Of a DNA stretch of 12,774 nt, positions 1 to 5,999 are shown piece after piece. The translations under genes and the position numbers were made by a program. The stretch is from Chloroflexota bacterium (GTDB taxonomy: Bacteria; Chloroflexota; Dehalococcoidia; SHYB01; JACPQI01): contig JACPQI010000018.1 in assembly GCA_016190545.1 (NCBI GenBank), forward strand, positions 1-12,774, read 5' to 3'. Below the pieces are notes generated by a model. It saw only the letters and a program-made list of their open reading frames with translations. It had not been told where the DNA came from and ran no database searches. Position 1 is the stretch's first letter. Each line of letters starts with the position of its first letter.

Positions 1-108
1 GTCGAGCGCTACTACCGGGACACACCTCTCATGATCATCGGCGAGGGGACCAACGAGATCCAGCGCATCGTCATTGCCCGCAACCTCATCAAGAAGTACC
101 AGGTCTAG
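1..108 (+). CDS. Acyl-CoA dehydrogenase, C-terminal fragment (5' end outside window)
   Basis: The frame is open from the window edge to TAG at 106-108 and gives 35 residues. They contain the hallmark C-terminal motif of acyl-CoA dehydrogenases: an arginine-aspartate pair, then a stretch ending GEGTNEIQR and an IARNLI helix. In the family this segment lies against the FAD. The glutamate of the EGT motif (residue 15 of the fragment) aligns with the catalytic base that abstracts the alpha proton in medium- and short-chain enzymes. The complete protein would be a cytosolic flavoenzyme that desaturates acyl-CoA thioesters in fatty-acid or branched-chain amino-acid breakdown. Substrate class cannot be judged from this piece. 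I see no terminator after the stop. The next gene has its own promoter about 20 bases downstream, so the two need not be co-regulated. Confidence 0.9.
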   Translation, partial: VERYYRDTPLMIIGEGTNEIQRIVIARNLIKKYQV

Positions 109-125
109 CGCCCGGACACGGCTGC

Positions 126-155
126 TTGACAGGTCCCGCAGCGCCCACCTACAAT
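126..155 (+). promoter_or_regulatory. Sigma70-type promoter of the bicupin gene
   Basis: A perfect -35 box TTGACA (126-131) is followed after 18 bases by TACAAT (150-155), five of six matches to the -10 consensus. Transcription should start near 162, giving a leader of about 33 bases with the ribosome site AGGAGG at 185-190. A TTG that could be read as a start codon for the downstream gene lies inside the -35 box, which rules it out as the true start. Confidence 0.75.
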
Positions 156-194
156 AACGCTCCTCTGCAACAGCATGCGAGGCGAGGAGGCGTT

Positions 195-899
195 ATGACA
201 ATTGCGGTGCAAGAGCGGTGGATCCTGGCCGAAGATACCCCCTGGCGAGAGGGGAGCACCCCCGGCCTACGGGGACAGAACCGGTACAAGCCCTGTGCGG
301 TGAGCACCAAGCCAGGTGAGCCGACTGTCTACATTATCAACTTCTCGCCGGGAACGCACCTGGACGCCCACTATCACATGGTACGGCAGTTCCAACTCGT
401 CGTAGAAGGGAGCTGCACCGTCGCGAACCACAAGGCCAGGCCGTTCCTCGTTCACTACACCGACGCAAAGCGGGCCTACGGGCCTATTGTGACCAAGAAC
501 GAGGGCTTGGTGTTCATCACCCTCCGTGTGGCGCCCACCGGAATCGTCTACATGTGGCAGCCGGAGGGAAAGCAGGCGAGTCTGGCAGGCCGGGAGATCA
601 TCGTAGCGGACGCCGACGTTCCAGCAGCAGCAGTGAACAGCGGCCAGCGAAAGGTACTCATCGACCCACAGCAGCACGGCATCCTGACAGAGGAAGCGCA
701 GTTGCGGCCCGGCGCTACCTTTCCGGACGAGCCCGCCATCGCTGACGAGTTCCTCGTCGTTCTGGACGGCGACTGCATCGTCGCTGGCAAGCAGCGCGGC
801 AAATGGGACGTGCGGCACCGCCCGCCAGGCGCGCCCGCCGACCTCATTACCGCAGGTCCTCACGGGGCCGCCTTTGCCCGGGTGCGCTTCGCAGCCTAA
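195..899 (+). CDS. Bicupin-like protein of unknown function
   Basis: This 234-residue protein looks like two cupin beta-barrels in tandem. I chose the ATG at 195 because AGGAGG lies just upstream (185-190) and because an earlier in-frame TTG sits inside the promoter. The N-terminal half (about 45-120) fits the first cupin motif G-x5-H-x-H-x3-E-x6-G exactly in spacing (G53, H59, H61, position 65, G72). Position 65, however, is glutamine, so one usual metal ligand is replaced. A second conserved-looking patch is HYTDAKRAYGP at 87-97. The C-terminal half (about 165-232) has a similar strand pattern (GATFPD, then FLVVLDGDC) but lacks the metal histidines and is probably a degenerate barrel. There is no signal peptide, so it should be cytosolic. 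The gene is monocistronic, converging on the next gene with a 15-base gap. Cupins range from dioxygenases to small-ligand sensors; I cannot assign a reaction or substrate. Confidence 0.8.
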   Translation: MTIAVQERWILAEDTPWREGSTPGLRGQNRYKPCAVSTKPGEPTVYIINFSPGTHLDAHYHMVRQFQLVVEGSCTVANHKARPFLVHYTDAKRAYGPIVTKNEGLVFITLRVAPTGIVYMWQPEGKQASLAGREIIVADADVPAAAVNSGQRKVLIDPQQHGILTEEAQLRPGATFPDEPAIADEFLVVLDGDCIVAGKQRGKWDVRHRPPGAPADLITAGPHGAAFARVRFAA

Positions 900-914
900 G
901 CCGGTTCCTTTGAG

Positions 915-1106
915 CTAACGCCCGCTTGCCTTGGCCTGCGGCGGCAGCAGATTGGGAATGCTATTCGCTATCGGGTAGTCCACCTGGCAGGACTGGCAGC
1001 GCAAGGCCCCGCTCACAACATCGTCTTCCGTCTCCTCGATGGCGGAGAGAACTAGCGGGCCTCGGCACACGGGGCAAGCCAGAATGGGGAGCAGGTCTTT
1101 CTTCAT
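915..1106 (-). CDS. Trm112-like zinc-ribbon protein (YcaR family)
   Basis: This 63-residue protein begins MKKDLLPILACPVC and matches the Trm112p-like family. It has a zinc knuckle made of C11-x2-C14 and C37-x2-C40, followed by the signature YPIxxSIPNLLP at 44-55. In eukaryotes and archaea Trm112 is the activating partner of several methyltransferases; the bacterial relatives are short, cytosolic and mostly of unknown role. I chose the start at 1106 because AAGGA lies about eight bases upstream and the product then has the usual family length. A longer reading back to 1193 would add 29 residues with no family match and would run through the promoter. It converges with the bicupin gene and diverges from the DyP peroxidase gene. 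Confidence 0.87.
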   Translation of the reverse strand: MKKDLLPILACPVCRGPLVLSAIEETEDDVVSGALRCQSCQVDYPIANSIPNLLPPQAKASGR

Positions 1107-1137
1107 CAACCAGGTCCTTACTTGCTCGGCTGCTCTG

Positions 1138-1166
1138 ATTCTAGGGGGCTGCACCCGTGAGGTCAA
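1138..1166 (-). promoter_or_regulatory. Promoter of the Trm112-like gene (minus strand)
   Basis: Read on the minus strand, TTGACC (1166-1161) is followed after exactly 17 bases by TAGAAT (1143-1138), each five of six matches to the sigma70 consensus. The start of transcription would be near 1131, giving a leader of about 25 bases that contains the AAGGA ribosome site. This also argues against the longer reading of the gene, which would begin upstream of the promoter. Confidence 0.7.
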
Positions 1167-1205
1167 TGACACCGATGGCGGCTCTGTTGTCACTATCCAG
1201 GGATA

Positions 1206-1243
1206 TTCACCTCTTGGTAGACTAAGGTAGAAGACTTCACCTC
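1206..1243 (+). repeat. Direct repeat TTCACCTC x2 upstream of DyP gene
   Basis: The octamer TTCACCTC occurs at 1206-1213 and again at 1236-1243, exactly 30 bases apart, about three helical turns. Both copies lie in the 188-base divergent spacer, between the minus-strand Trm112 promoter and the DyP ribosome site. Same-face spacing is what a dimeric regulator would need, but two octamers in this much sequence can also occur by chance. I could not identify a convincing plus-strand promoter in this spacer. Confidence 0.3.
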
Positions 1244-1294
1244 ATCACCCTCGTGAGACGCCGGACACATTCGCGTCTCCCCCTGGAGGTTATG

Positions 1295-2218
1295 ATGTTC
1301 GCTCAGCCCGGTGTCCTCGAGGCGCCCCAGGAGCACCTTGACCTTATCCTGCTCTTGACCACCACTCCGGCCCAGGCCGCTATCCGGACCAAGCTCCAGC
1401 AGCTCTCGCGGGAAGCGGCCCGACTCATGGAGCAGCATGTGGCCTCCGACCTGACCATCACCGTAGGCTTTGGGAGCGACTTTGTGGGCGGCTTCGCGCC
1501 CAAGCGCAAGCCCAAGGCGTTGCGGCCCATGCCACATTTCAAGCGCGACAAGTTTGATCCCGCCAAGACCCAGGCCGACCTACTCATTCAAGTCTGTAGC
1601 AATGTGAAGTTCACGAACCATCTGGTGGGCAAGGCGGTAGTGCGGTTGCTGAGCGGCGACTTCTTGCCCAAGGCCCACCACCAGGGTTTCACCTTCCCCG
1701 GCTCTCGCGGCGTGCTGGGGTTTGTCGACGGCACCGCCAACCCCGGTCAAGAGGAACGGCCAGAAGTTGCGCTTATCGGGGATGAGGACCGGGCATTTCG
1801 CGACGGCTCTTACCTGGCTTTCCGCAAGATACGGGAAGATGTGCCCGCATGGGACAAACTGTCCGTGCAGGAGCAGGAGAACGCCGTCGGGCGGCGCAAG
1901 GCCGATAGCGCCGAGTACCCGGATGCCCCTGGAACCAGCCATAAGAAGAAGAGCGACGTGAAGATGGGCGCCCGCGACATGAAGATTTACCGTCGCTCGT
2001 ACCCCTTCTGGACGCCTTTCGAGTCCGGCCTGCTCTTCATCTGCTTCCAGCGCGACCTGGAGCAGTTTGAGGCCATTAAGAAGAGCATGTTGAGCGAGAC
2101 GAAAGGCGGCCACGACCGGCTGGAGGACTTTTATCACGCGGTGGAGGGTGGCTATTACTTCGTCCCGCCCCGGCCGCAGGCGAAGGACGGGTTCATCGGC
2201 GATTTTCTGTTCGTTTAG
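1295..2218 (+). CDS. DyP-type heme peroxidase, cytoplasmic
   Basis: DyP peroxidases use heme and hydrogen peroxide to oxidise dyes, phenolics or porphyrin-like substrates. This 307-residue protein has the usual length and the key residues. They are the distal aspartate of the GxxDG motif (D145, in GFVDGTANP), the motif SYLAFRKIREDVPAWDKLS, a proximal heme-ligand histidine candidate (H216, in a TSHKKK segment), and the arginine pair R233-R234 in IYRRSY. The C-terminal part has the GLLFICFQRDLEQF block and the GGYYFVPP turn. There is no Tat signal, unlike EfeB. The tail ends in DFLFV and lacks a recognisable encapsulin-targeting peptide. GGAGG at 1285-1289 supports ATG 1295; the adjacent ATG at 1292 is nearly as possible, and a GTG at 1253 is unlikely. 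The zinc-ribbon gene follows 31 bases later and may be co-transcribed. The physiological substrate is unknown. Confidence 0.92.
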   Translation: MFAQPGVLEAPQEHLDLILLLTTTPAQAAIRTKLQQLSREAARLMEQHVASDLTITVGFGSDFVGGFAPKRKPKALRPMPHFKRDKFDPAKTQADLLIQVCSNVKFTNHLVGKAVVRLLSGDFLPKAHHQGFTFPGSRGVLGFVDGTANPGQEERPEVALIGDEDRAFRDGSYLAFRKIREDVPAWDKLSVQEQENAVGRRKADSAEYPDAPGTSHKKKSDVKMGARDMKIYRRSYPFWTPFESGLLFICFQRDLEQFEAIKKSMLSETKGGHDRLEDFYHAVEGGYYFVPPRPQAKDGFIGDFLFV

Positions 2219-2231
2219 CTAGCGGACAGGG

Positions 2232-2240
2232 TGGTATGAT
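2232..2240 (+). promoter_or_regulatory. Possible extended -10 element before zinc-ribbon gene
   Basis: TGGTATGAT reads as an extended -10 (TG, one base, then TATGAT with five of six matches). No acceptable -35 box lies at 16-18 bases. Transcription would start only about three bases before the ATG at 2250, making the message nearly leaderless, yet a GGAGG ribosome site is also present at 2241-2245. Read-through from the DyP gene is an equally good explanation. Confidence 0.3.
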
Positions 2241-2249
2241 GGAGGCAGG

Positions 2250-2444
2250 ATGGCCGAAGTCCGGTACAAGTGCCTTTCGTGCGGGCACGCTTTCAGCGTC
2301 TTCACCGAACTGACCAACGGCAAGCCGGACCGTTGCCCCCGCTGCGGCGGCGAGCGGTTGGAAGTGAACCCCTGGCTCTTGGGCTCCTCTGATACCAAAG
2401 GCTTGACCGAGGAGGACTACTACGCCGTCGCCACTCAGCTCTGA
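2250..2444 (+). CDS. Small zinc-ribbon protein (FmdB-like N-terminus)
   Basis: A 64-residue protein with two CxxC knuckles (C8/C11 and C29/C32) separated by about 17 residues. The first is in the form YKCLSCGHAFSVF and the second in RCPRCGG. This is a typical single zinc ribbon, similar in style to FmdB-family regulators and rubredoxin-like proteins. The C-terminal 25 residues are acidic and carry no motif that I know. GGAGG at 2241-2245 precedes the ATG. It lies between the DyP peroxidase gene (31 bases upstream) and rarA (55 bases downstream), all on the same strand, so it may be part of one transcript. A role in nucleic-acid binding or as a protein-protein adaptor is possible but is only an inference from the fold. 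Confidence 0.82.
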   Translation: MAEVRYKCLSCGHAFSVFTELTNGKPDRCPRCGGERLEVNPWLLGSSDTKGLTEEDYYAVATQL

Positions 2445-2481
2445 CGAGGCTGCTAAGCCCCGGCGTGCTGGGACAGCTAGT

Positions 2482-2496
2482 CGAGGCGCCTCCTCG
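2482..2496 (+). repeat. Small inverted repeat just upstream of rarA start
   Basis: CGAGG (2482-2486) and CCTCG (2492-2496) can pair around a five-base loop, and a ten-base perfect palindrome GAGGCGCCTC lies inside (2483-2492). It ends three bases before the rarA ATG, where a ribosome site would be expected; none is visible. It could be a translational hairpin or an operator, or a chance feature of GC-rich DNA. Confidence 0.3.
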
Positions 2497-2499
2497 TTC

Positions 2500-3867
2500 A
2501 TGCGGGGCAGGCAGAAAACACCCACGCTCTTCGAACAGCACGCGGCGCAAGACACCTCTACAGTCCCCCTTGCTGCGCGTATGCGCCCCCGCACCCTGGA
2601 CGAGTTGCTCGGCCAAGACCACCTGGTAGGGCTAGGCCGCGTCTTGCGCCAGAGCATCCAGGCCGACCAGGCGCCATCTATGGTGCTGTGGGGACCCCCG
2701 GGGAGCGGCAAGACCACGCTGGCCCTCATCATCGCCCAGATGACCAAGTGCCACTTTGAGCCGGTGAGCGCCGTGGCCTCGGGTGTCGCCGACCTGCGAC
2801 GCATCGTTGAGGAGGCGAAAGAGCGGCGCGCCCTTTATGGGCAACGCACTATCTTGTTTATCGATGAGATCCACCGTTTCAACAAGTCGCAACAAGATGT
2901 CACCCTGCCCCACGTGGAGAACGGCACGGTCACTCTTATTGGCGCCACAACCGAGAACCCGTCCTTTGAGGTCATCTCGCCGCTGCTCTCCCGCTGCCGC
3001 GTCTACACGCTGCACGCCCTCACACATGAACAGGTGCGCACCCTTGTCGAGCGGGCGATTAGGGACGCCGAACGGGGACTGGGCTTACTGAACGTAAGTG
3101 TTGTGCCTGAAGCGTTGGACTTCCTCGTGGGGATGGCTAACGGCGATGCCCGGACCGCCCTCAACGCGCTGGAACTATCGGCGGGTGCGTCCCTGCCCGA
3201 TGAGCAGGGCCGCCGCACCGTCACCCTCGCCATTGCTGAAGATGCGGTGCAGCGCCGCGCTTCGCTCTATGACAAGACGGGTGAGCAGCACTACGACCTT
3301 ATCTCCGCCTTCATCAAGTCGGTGCGCGGCTCGGACCCGCACGCGGCGGTCTACTGGCTGGCCCGCATGCTGGAGGGTGGAGAGGACCCGCTGTTCATCG
3401 CGCGGCGGCTCATCATTCTTGCAGCGGAGGACATTGGTCTGGCCGACCCCCAGGCCTTGTCCGTTGCGGTGGCGGCCCAGCAAGGGGTCCACTTCATCGG
3501 CATGCCGGAGGGCTTTCTGCCGCTCTCCGAAGCCGCCATCTACCTGGCGACGGCTCCCAAGAGCAACTCGGTGCTGGAAGCCTATGCCCGGGCGCGCAAG
3601 GACGTCCAGGAGCAGCGTAACGAGCCGGTACCGCTCCACTTGCGCAATGCGCCCACCGGCCTCATGACGGCCCTGGGCTACGGACGCGACTACAGATATT
3701 CTCACCAGTACGCCGGGCATATCGTGGAGCAGCAGTACCTGCCAGACAACCTGCGCGGCCGCCGCTACTATGAGCCAGGCCTTCTTGGCTATGAGAAGGA
3801 AGTCGCCGAGCGGCTACGGCGGTGGGAAGAGGAATTGCGAAAGCGCCAGGAAGGCCAGCCTCCCTAG
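2500..3867 (+). CDS. rarA: Replication-associated recombination ATPase RarA (MgsA)
   Basis: RarA is a AAA+ ATPase of the clamp-loader clade, related to eukaryotic WRNIP1 and yeast Mgs1. It acts at stalled replication forks and single-strand gaps in the cytosol. The 455-residue sequence is full length. It has an N-terminal LFEQ patch and PLAARMRP box (about 10-30), Walker A GPPGSGKT (65-72), Walker [11 protein letters not shown] (118-127), sensor 1 GATTENP (148-154), and an arginine-finger candidate in LLSRCRV (R165). The [12 protein letters not shown] sensor 2 block follows, then the C-terminal MgsA tetramerisation region with an [14 protein letters not shown] segment and a [22 protein letters not shown] ending. 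The ATG at 2500 includes the usual N-terminal boxes; starting at the later ATG (2581) would remove them. No ribosome site is visible, and a small inverted repeat occupies that position. It may be transcribed with the zinc-ribbon gene. Confidence 0.95.
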   Translation: MRGRQKTPTLFEQHAAQDTSTVPLAARMRPRTLDELLGQDHLVGLGRVLRQSIQADQAPSMVLWGPPGSGKTTLALIIAQMTKCHFEPVSAVASGVADLRRIVEEAKERRALYGQRTILFIDEIHRFNKSQQDVTLPHVENGTVTLIGATTENPSFEVISPLLSRCRVYTLHALTHEQVRTLVERAIRDAERGLGLLNVSVVPEALDFLVGMANGDARTALNALELSAGASLPDEQGRRTVTLAIAEDAVQRRASLYDKTGEQHYDLISAFIKSVRGSDPHAAVYWLARMLEGGEDPLFIARRLIILAAEDIGLADPQALSVAVAAQQGVHFIGMPEGFLPLSEAAIYLATAPKSNSVLEAYARARKDVQEQRNEPVPLHLRNAPTGLMTALGYGRDYRYSHQYAGHIVEQQYLPDNLRGRRYYEPGLLGYEKEVAERLRRWEEELRKRQEGQPP

Positions 3868-3891
3868 ACGCTCTTCTCCCCAACCTCAACC

Positions 3892-3920
3892 TTTTCATGG
3901 CAATGCGCATCTCATATAAT
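3892..3920 (+). promoter_or_regulatory. Sigma70-type promoter of the trxB-like operon
   Basis: A consensus TATAAT (3915-3920) is preceded by TTTTCA (3892-3897, four of six matches to TTGACA) with an ideal 17-base spacer. Transcription would start near 3927 and give a leader of about 65 bases. The discriminator after the -10 box is GC-rich (CGGGG). A 10-base direct repeat overlaps the -35 box and recurs in the leader. Confidence 0.72.
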
Positions 3921-3958
3921 CGGGGTACACGCCTGTTGAGCTTTGTCCTTCATGGCAA
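3894..3958 (+). repeat. Direct repeat TTCATGGCAA flanking the trxB-like promoter
   Basis: The 10-mer TTCATGGCAA is found at 3894-3903, overlapping the -35 box, and again at 3949-3958 in the transcribed leader. The two copies are exactly 55 bases apart start to start. Two identical 10-mers within 65 bases, one on the core promoter, make a candidate operator pair. No regulator gene for it is apparent in the window. Confidence 0.4.
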
Positions 3959-3991
3959 GGCCCCATACACTATCAAGAAGGAGTTCCACGC

Positions 3992-4918
3992 ATGTCGAAG
4001 CAAGCGGATGTCGTCGTATTTGGCTCCGGTGTCGCCGGCCTGAGCGCAGGGATGTACGCGGCCTTCTACGGTCTCAAAACACTGGTGCTGGAAACGCTCA
4101 TGCCGGGCGGACAGGTCATCAATGCGGACAAGATCGAAAACTTCCCCGGCTTTCCTGACGGCGTCACCGGCCCGGAACTGGTCACGAACATCGAGTCCCA
4201 GGGCAGCAACTACGGCATGGAACTCAACATCACTCATGTCCAGTCCGTGGACGTGAAGGGGGCTGTCAAGCAGGCGCAGACCGCCGACGGCCCCATCGCC
4301 GCCAAGGCACTCATCATTGCGACCGGTGGCAAGCGCAACCTGCTGAACGTGCCGGGCGAGTCCGAGCTGGAGGGCATGGGCGTCTCTCACTGCGCCACCT
4401 GCGACGGCGGTTTCTTCGCCAACCAAGAGATAGCGATGGTGGGCGGCGGTGACAATGCCCTGGACGAGGCGATCTACCTGACCGGCCTGTGCTCCAAGGT
4501 CTACCTCATTCACCGCCGCAGCGAATTTCGCGCCGCCAAGACTCTGGTGGACAGGGTCAAGGAGAACCCCAAGATTCAGGTCATGACGGATATGGTTGTG
4601 GACGGCATTGAAGGCTCCCAGAAAGTCGAGGCGCTGGCCCTGCGCAGTGTAAAGACGGAAGAGAAGTCGAAGTTGCCTGTGAGCGGCGTCTTTGTGTGTG
4701 TGGGCTACAACCCCAACAGCGACTGGCTGCAAGGCGCCGTGCCCATGGACACCGGCGGGCACGTCATCGTGGACCTGGGGATGGCTACACAGGTGCCCGG
4801 CGTCTTCGCCGCGGGCGAGGTGCGGCAGCGCTCCGCCCGCCAGCTTGCTACAGTCGCCGGCGACGGTGTGACCGCCGCCATCTCCGCCTACAACTACATC
4901 AAGGGGCTGAGCCAGTAG
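3992..4918 (+). CDS. trxB: Thioredoxin reductase-like flavoprotein
   Basis: This 308-residue FAD/NADPH protein has the low-molecular-weight thioredoxin reductase layout. It shows an N-terminal FAD dinucleotide motif GSGVAG (11-16), MPGGQV (38-43), an ATGG turn (110-113), the redox-active disulfide C134-A-T-C137 in CATCDG, the NADPH fold [10 protein letters not shown] (151-160) with HRR (174-176), and a C-terminal FAD-contact block [13 protein letters not shown]. Two positions differ from the textbook pattern: valine replaces the usual proline in the first FAD motif, and the usual AAGD aspartate is glutamate. The enzyme would pass electrons from NADPH to thioredoxin or a similar small redox protein; no thioredoxin gene is nearby. 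AAGGAG (3978-3983) lies eight bases before the ATG. A hydroxyacid dehydrogenase gene follows 16 bases later and is probably co-transcribed. Confidence 0.88.
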   Translation: MSKQADVVVFGSGVAGLSAGMYAAFYGLKTLVLETLMPGGQVINADKIENFPGFPDGVTGPELVTNIESQGSNYGMELNITHVQSVDVKGAVKQAQTADGPIAAKALIIATGGKRNLLNVPGESELEGMGVSHCATCDGGFFANQEIAMVGGGDNALDEAIYLTGLCSKVYLIHRRSEFRAAKTLVDRVKENPKIQVMTDMVVDGIEGSQKVEALALRSVKTEEKSKLPVSGVFVCVGYNPNSDWLQGAVPMDTGGHVIVDLGMATQVPGVFAAGEVRQRSARQLATVAGDGVTAAISAYNYIKGLSQ

Positions 4919-4934
4919 CAGCCTAGGACTCCCT

Positions 4935-5927
4935 GTGGCCAAACGGCTCCTGGTCTATGTCACCCGGCCTATCTTCACAGAGGCCATCGAACTGCTCCGG
5001 CAGGTGGCCGAGGTTCGCGTGGGCCAGGGCGATACCCCGCCGCCCTACGACGAAGTCAGGCAGCAGGCGAGGGACACCGATGCCGTTCTTAGCCTGCTCA
5101 CGGAACGCATAGACGCGCCGCTGCTGGAGCAGTGCCCGGGCCTCAAAATCGTCGCCAACATGGCGGTGGGCGTGGACAACATCAACGTGGCGGCAGCCAC
5201 ACGCCTTGGCATCCTTGTCGGCAATACCCCCGATGTGTTGACCGAGACCACCGCCGACCTTGCCTTCGCCCTCCTCCTGGCCGCGGCGCGCCGTATCGTG
5301 GAGGGCGACCGCTTCGTGCGCGACGGTAAATGGAAGACATGGAGTCCTATGGAATTCCTGGGCACAGACGTGTGGGGAGCAACGCTGGGCATCGTGGGAC
5401 TGGGGCGGATTGGGCAAGCGGTAGCGAGACGTGGACGCGGCTTCGCTATGCAGGTGCTCTACCACAGCCGGACGCGCAAACTGGACGTGGAAGAAGCGCT
5501 CGGTATCCGCTTCGAGCCCACGTTAACATCGCTGCTTCGGCAAAGCGATTTCGTATCGCTACATGTCTCGCTCACCCAGGAGACGCGACATCTCATCGGC
5601 CGTGCTCAGCTTGCCGCGATGAAGCCTACCGCAGTCCTCGTAAACACGGCGCGCGGCCCGGTGATTGACCAGGATGCGCTGGTAGAGGCGCTCCGCACAG
5701 AGCAGATCGCCGCTGCTGGTCTGGACGTGACCGAGCCAGAGCCGATACCAGCCAGCCATGCGCTTCTCCAACTGCCGAACGTCGTCGTGACGCCGCACAT
5801 CGCCAGCGCCAGCCAGGCCACGCGGCGCCAGATGGCGGTGATAGCGGCGACCAATATCGTCGAGGCGTTGCAGGGCAGGTTGCCTCCCCATTGCCTGAAC
5901 CCAGAAGCCTTCGGGCGCCGGCGATAA
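4935..5927 (+). CDS. D-2-hydroxyacid dehydrogenase, glyoxylate/hydroxypyruvate reductase type
   Basis: This 330-residue protein belongs to the D-isomer 2-hydroxyacid dehydrogenases and most resembles glyoxylate/hydroxypyruvate reductases (D-glycerate dehydrogenases), which reduce the 2-oxo acid with NAD(P)H. The substrate loop carries NMAVGVDNI (75-83), typical of this subgroup. The Rossmann motif is GLGRIG (155-160). The catalytic set is R240 (in VNTARG), E269 (in DVTEPEP) and H288 (in TPHIAS). After the second Rossmann strand the sequence is YHSRTRK, with serine-arginine where NAD-specific enzymes have an acidic residue, so NADP(H) is the likely cofactor. The start is GTG at 4935 with a weak AGGA about six bases upstream; the mature N-terminus [11 protein letters not shown] fits the family. 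It lies 16 bases after the thioredoxin reductase-like gene, which is also NADPH-dependent. Glycerate or glycolate metabolism is inferred. Confidence 0.9.
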   Translation: MAKRLLVYVTRPIFTEAIELLRQVAEVRVGQGDTPPPYDEVRQQARDTDAVLSLLTERIDAPLLEQCPGLKIVANMAVGVDNINVAAATRLGILVGNTPDVLTETTADLAFALLLAAARRIVEGDRFVRDGKWKTWSPMEFLGTDVWGATLGIVGLGRIGQAVARRGRGFAMQVLYHSRTRKLDVEEALGIRFEPTLTSLLRQSDFVSLHVSLTQETRHLIGRAQLAAMKPTAVLVNTARGPVIDQDALVEALRTEQIAAAGLDVTEPEPIPASHALLQLPNVVVTPHIASASQATRRQMAVIAATNIVEALQGRLPPHCLNPEAFGRRR

Positions 5928-5961
5928 CGCCTTCCGGCTTTCATGCGGTCATGTAGGCGAG

Positions 5962-5970
5962 TGCTATAAT
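5962..5970 (+). promoter_or_regulatory. Extended -10 promoter of the DUF2723 gene
   Basis: TGCTATAAT combines a consensus -10 (5965-5970) with an upstream TG, the extended -10 form that can work without a good -35 box; none is visible at 16-18 bases. Transcription would start near 5977, leaving a leader of about 23 bases without a recognisable ribosome site. A GGGG run follows the -10 box. Confidence 0.6.
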
Positions 5971-5999
5971 GGGGCAACCACTCTCCTATCTGGCGTGAC

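Noticed and set aside
126..194. TTG start that would add 23 residues to the bicupin protein
   Set aside because: The TTG is part of a perfect -35 box, the -10 box is inside the extra segment, and an ATG with AGGAGG follows at 195.
1580..2137. 185-codon open frame on the minus strand opposite the DyP peroxidase gene
   Set aside because: The peroxidase frame has all family residues; the antisense product is low in complexity and has no start signal.
2170..2218. Encapsulin-targeting tail on the DyP peroxidase
   Set aside because: The C-terminus ends in GDFLFV directly after the conserved core, with no linker or typical targeting peptide.
3950..4942. 330-codon open frame on the minus strand opposite the thioredoxin reductase-like gene
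   Set aside because: It lies fully antisense to a gene with clear FAD, CATCDG and NADPH motifs, its product is histidine/valine/glycine-rich with no family pattern, and long antisense frames are expected in GC-rich coding DNA.
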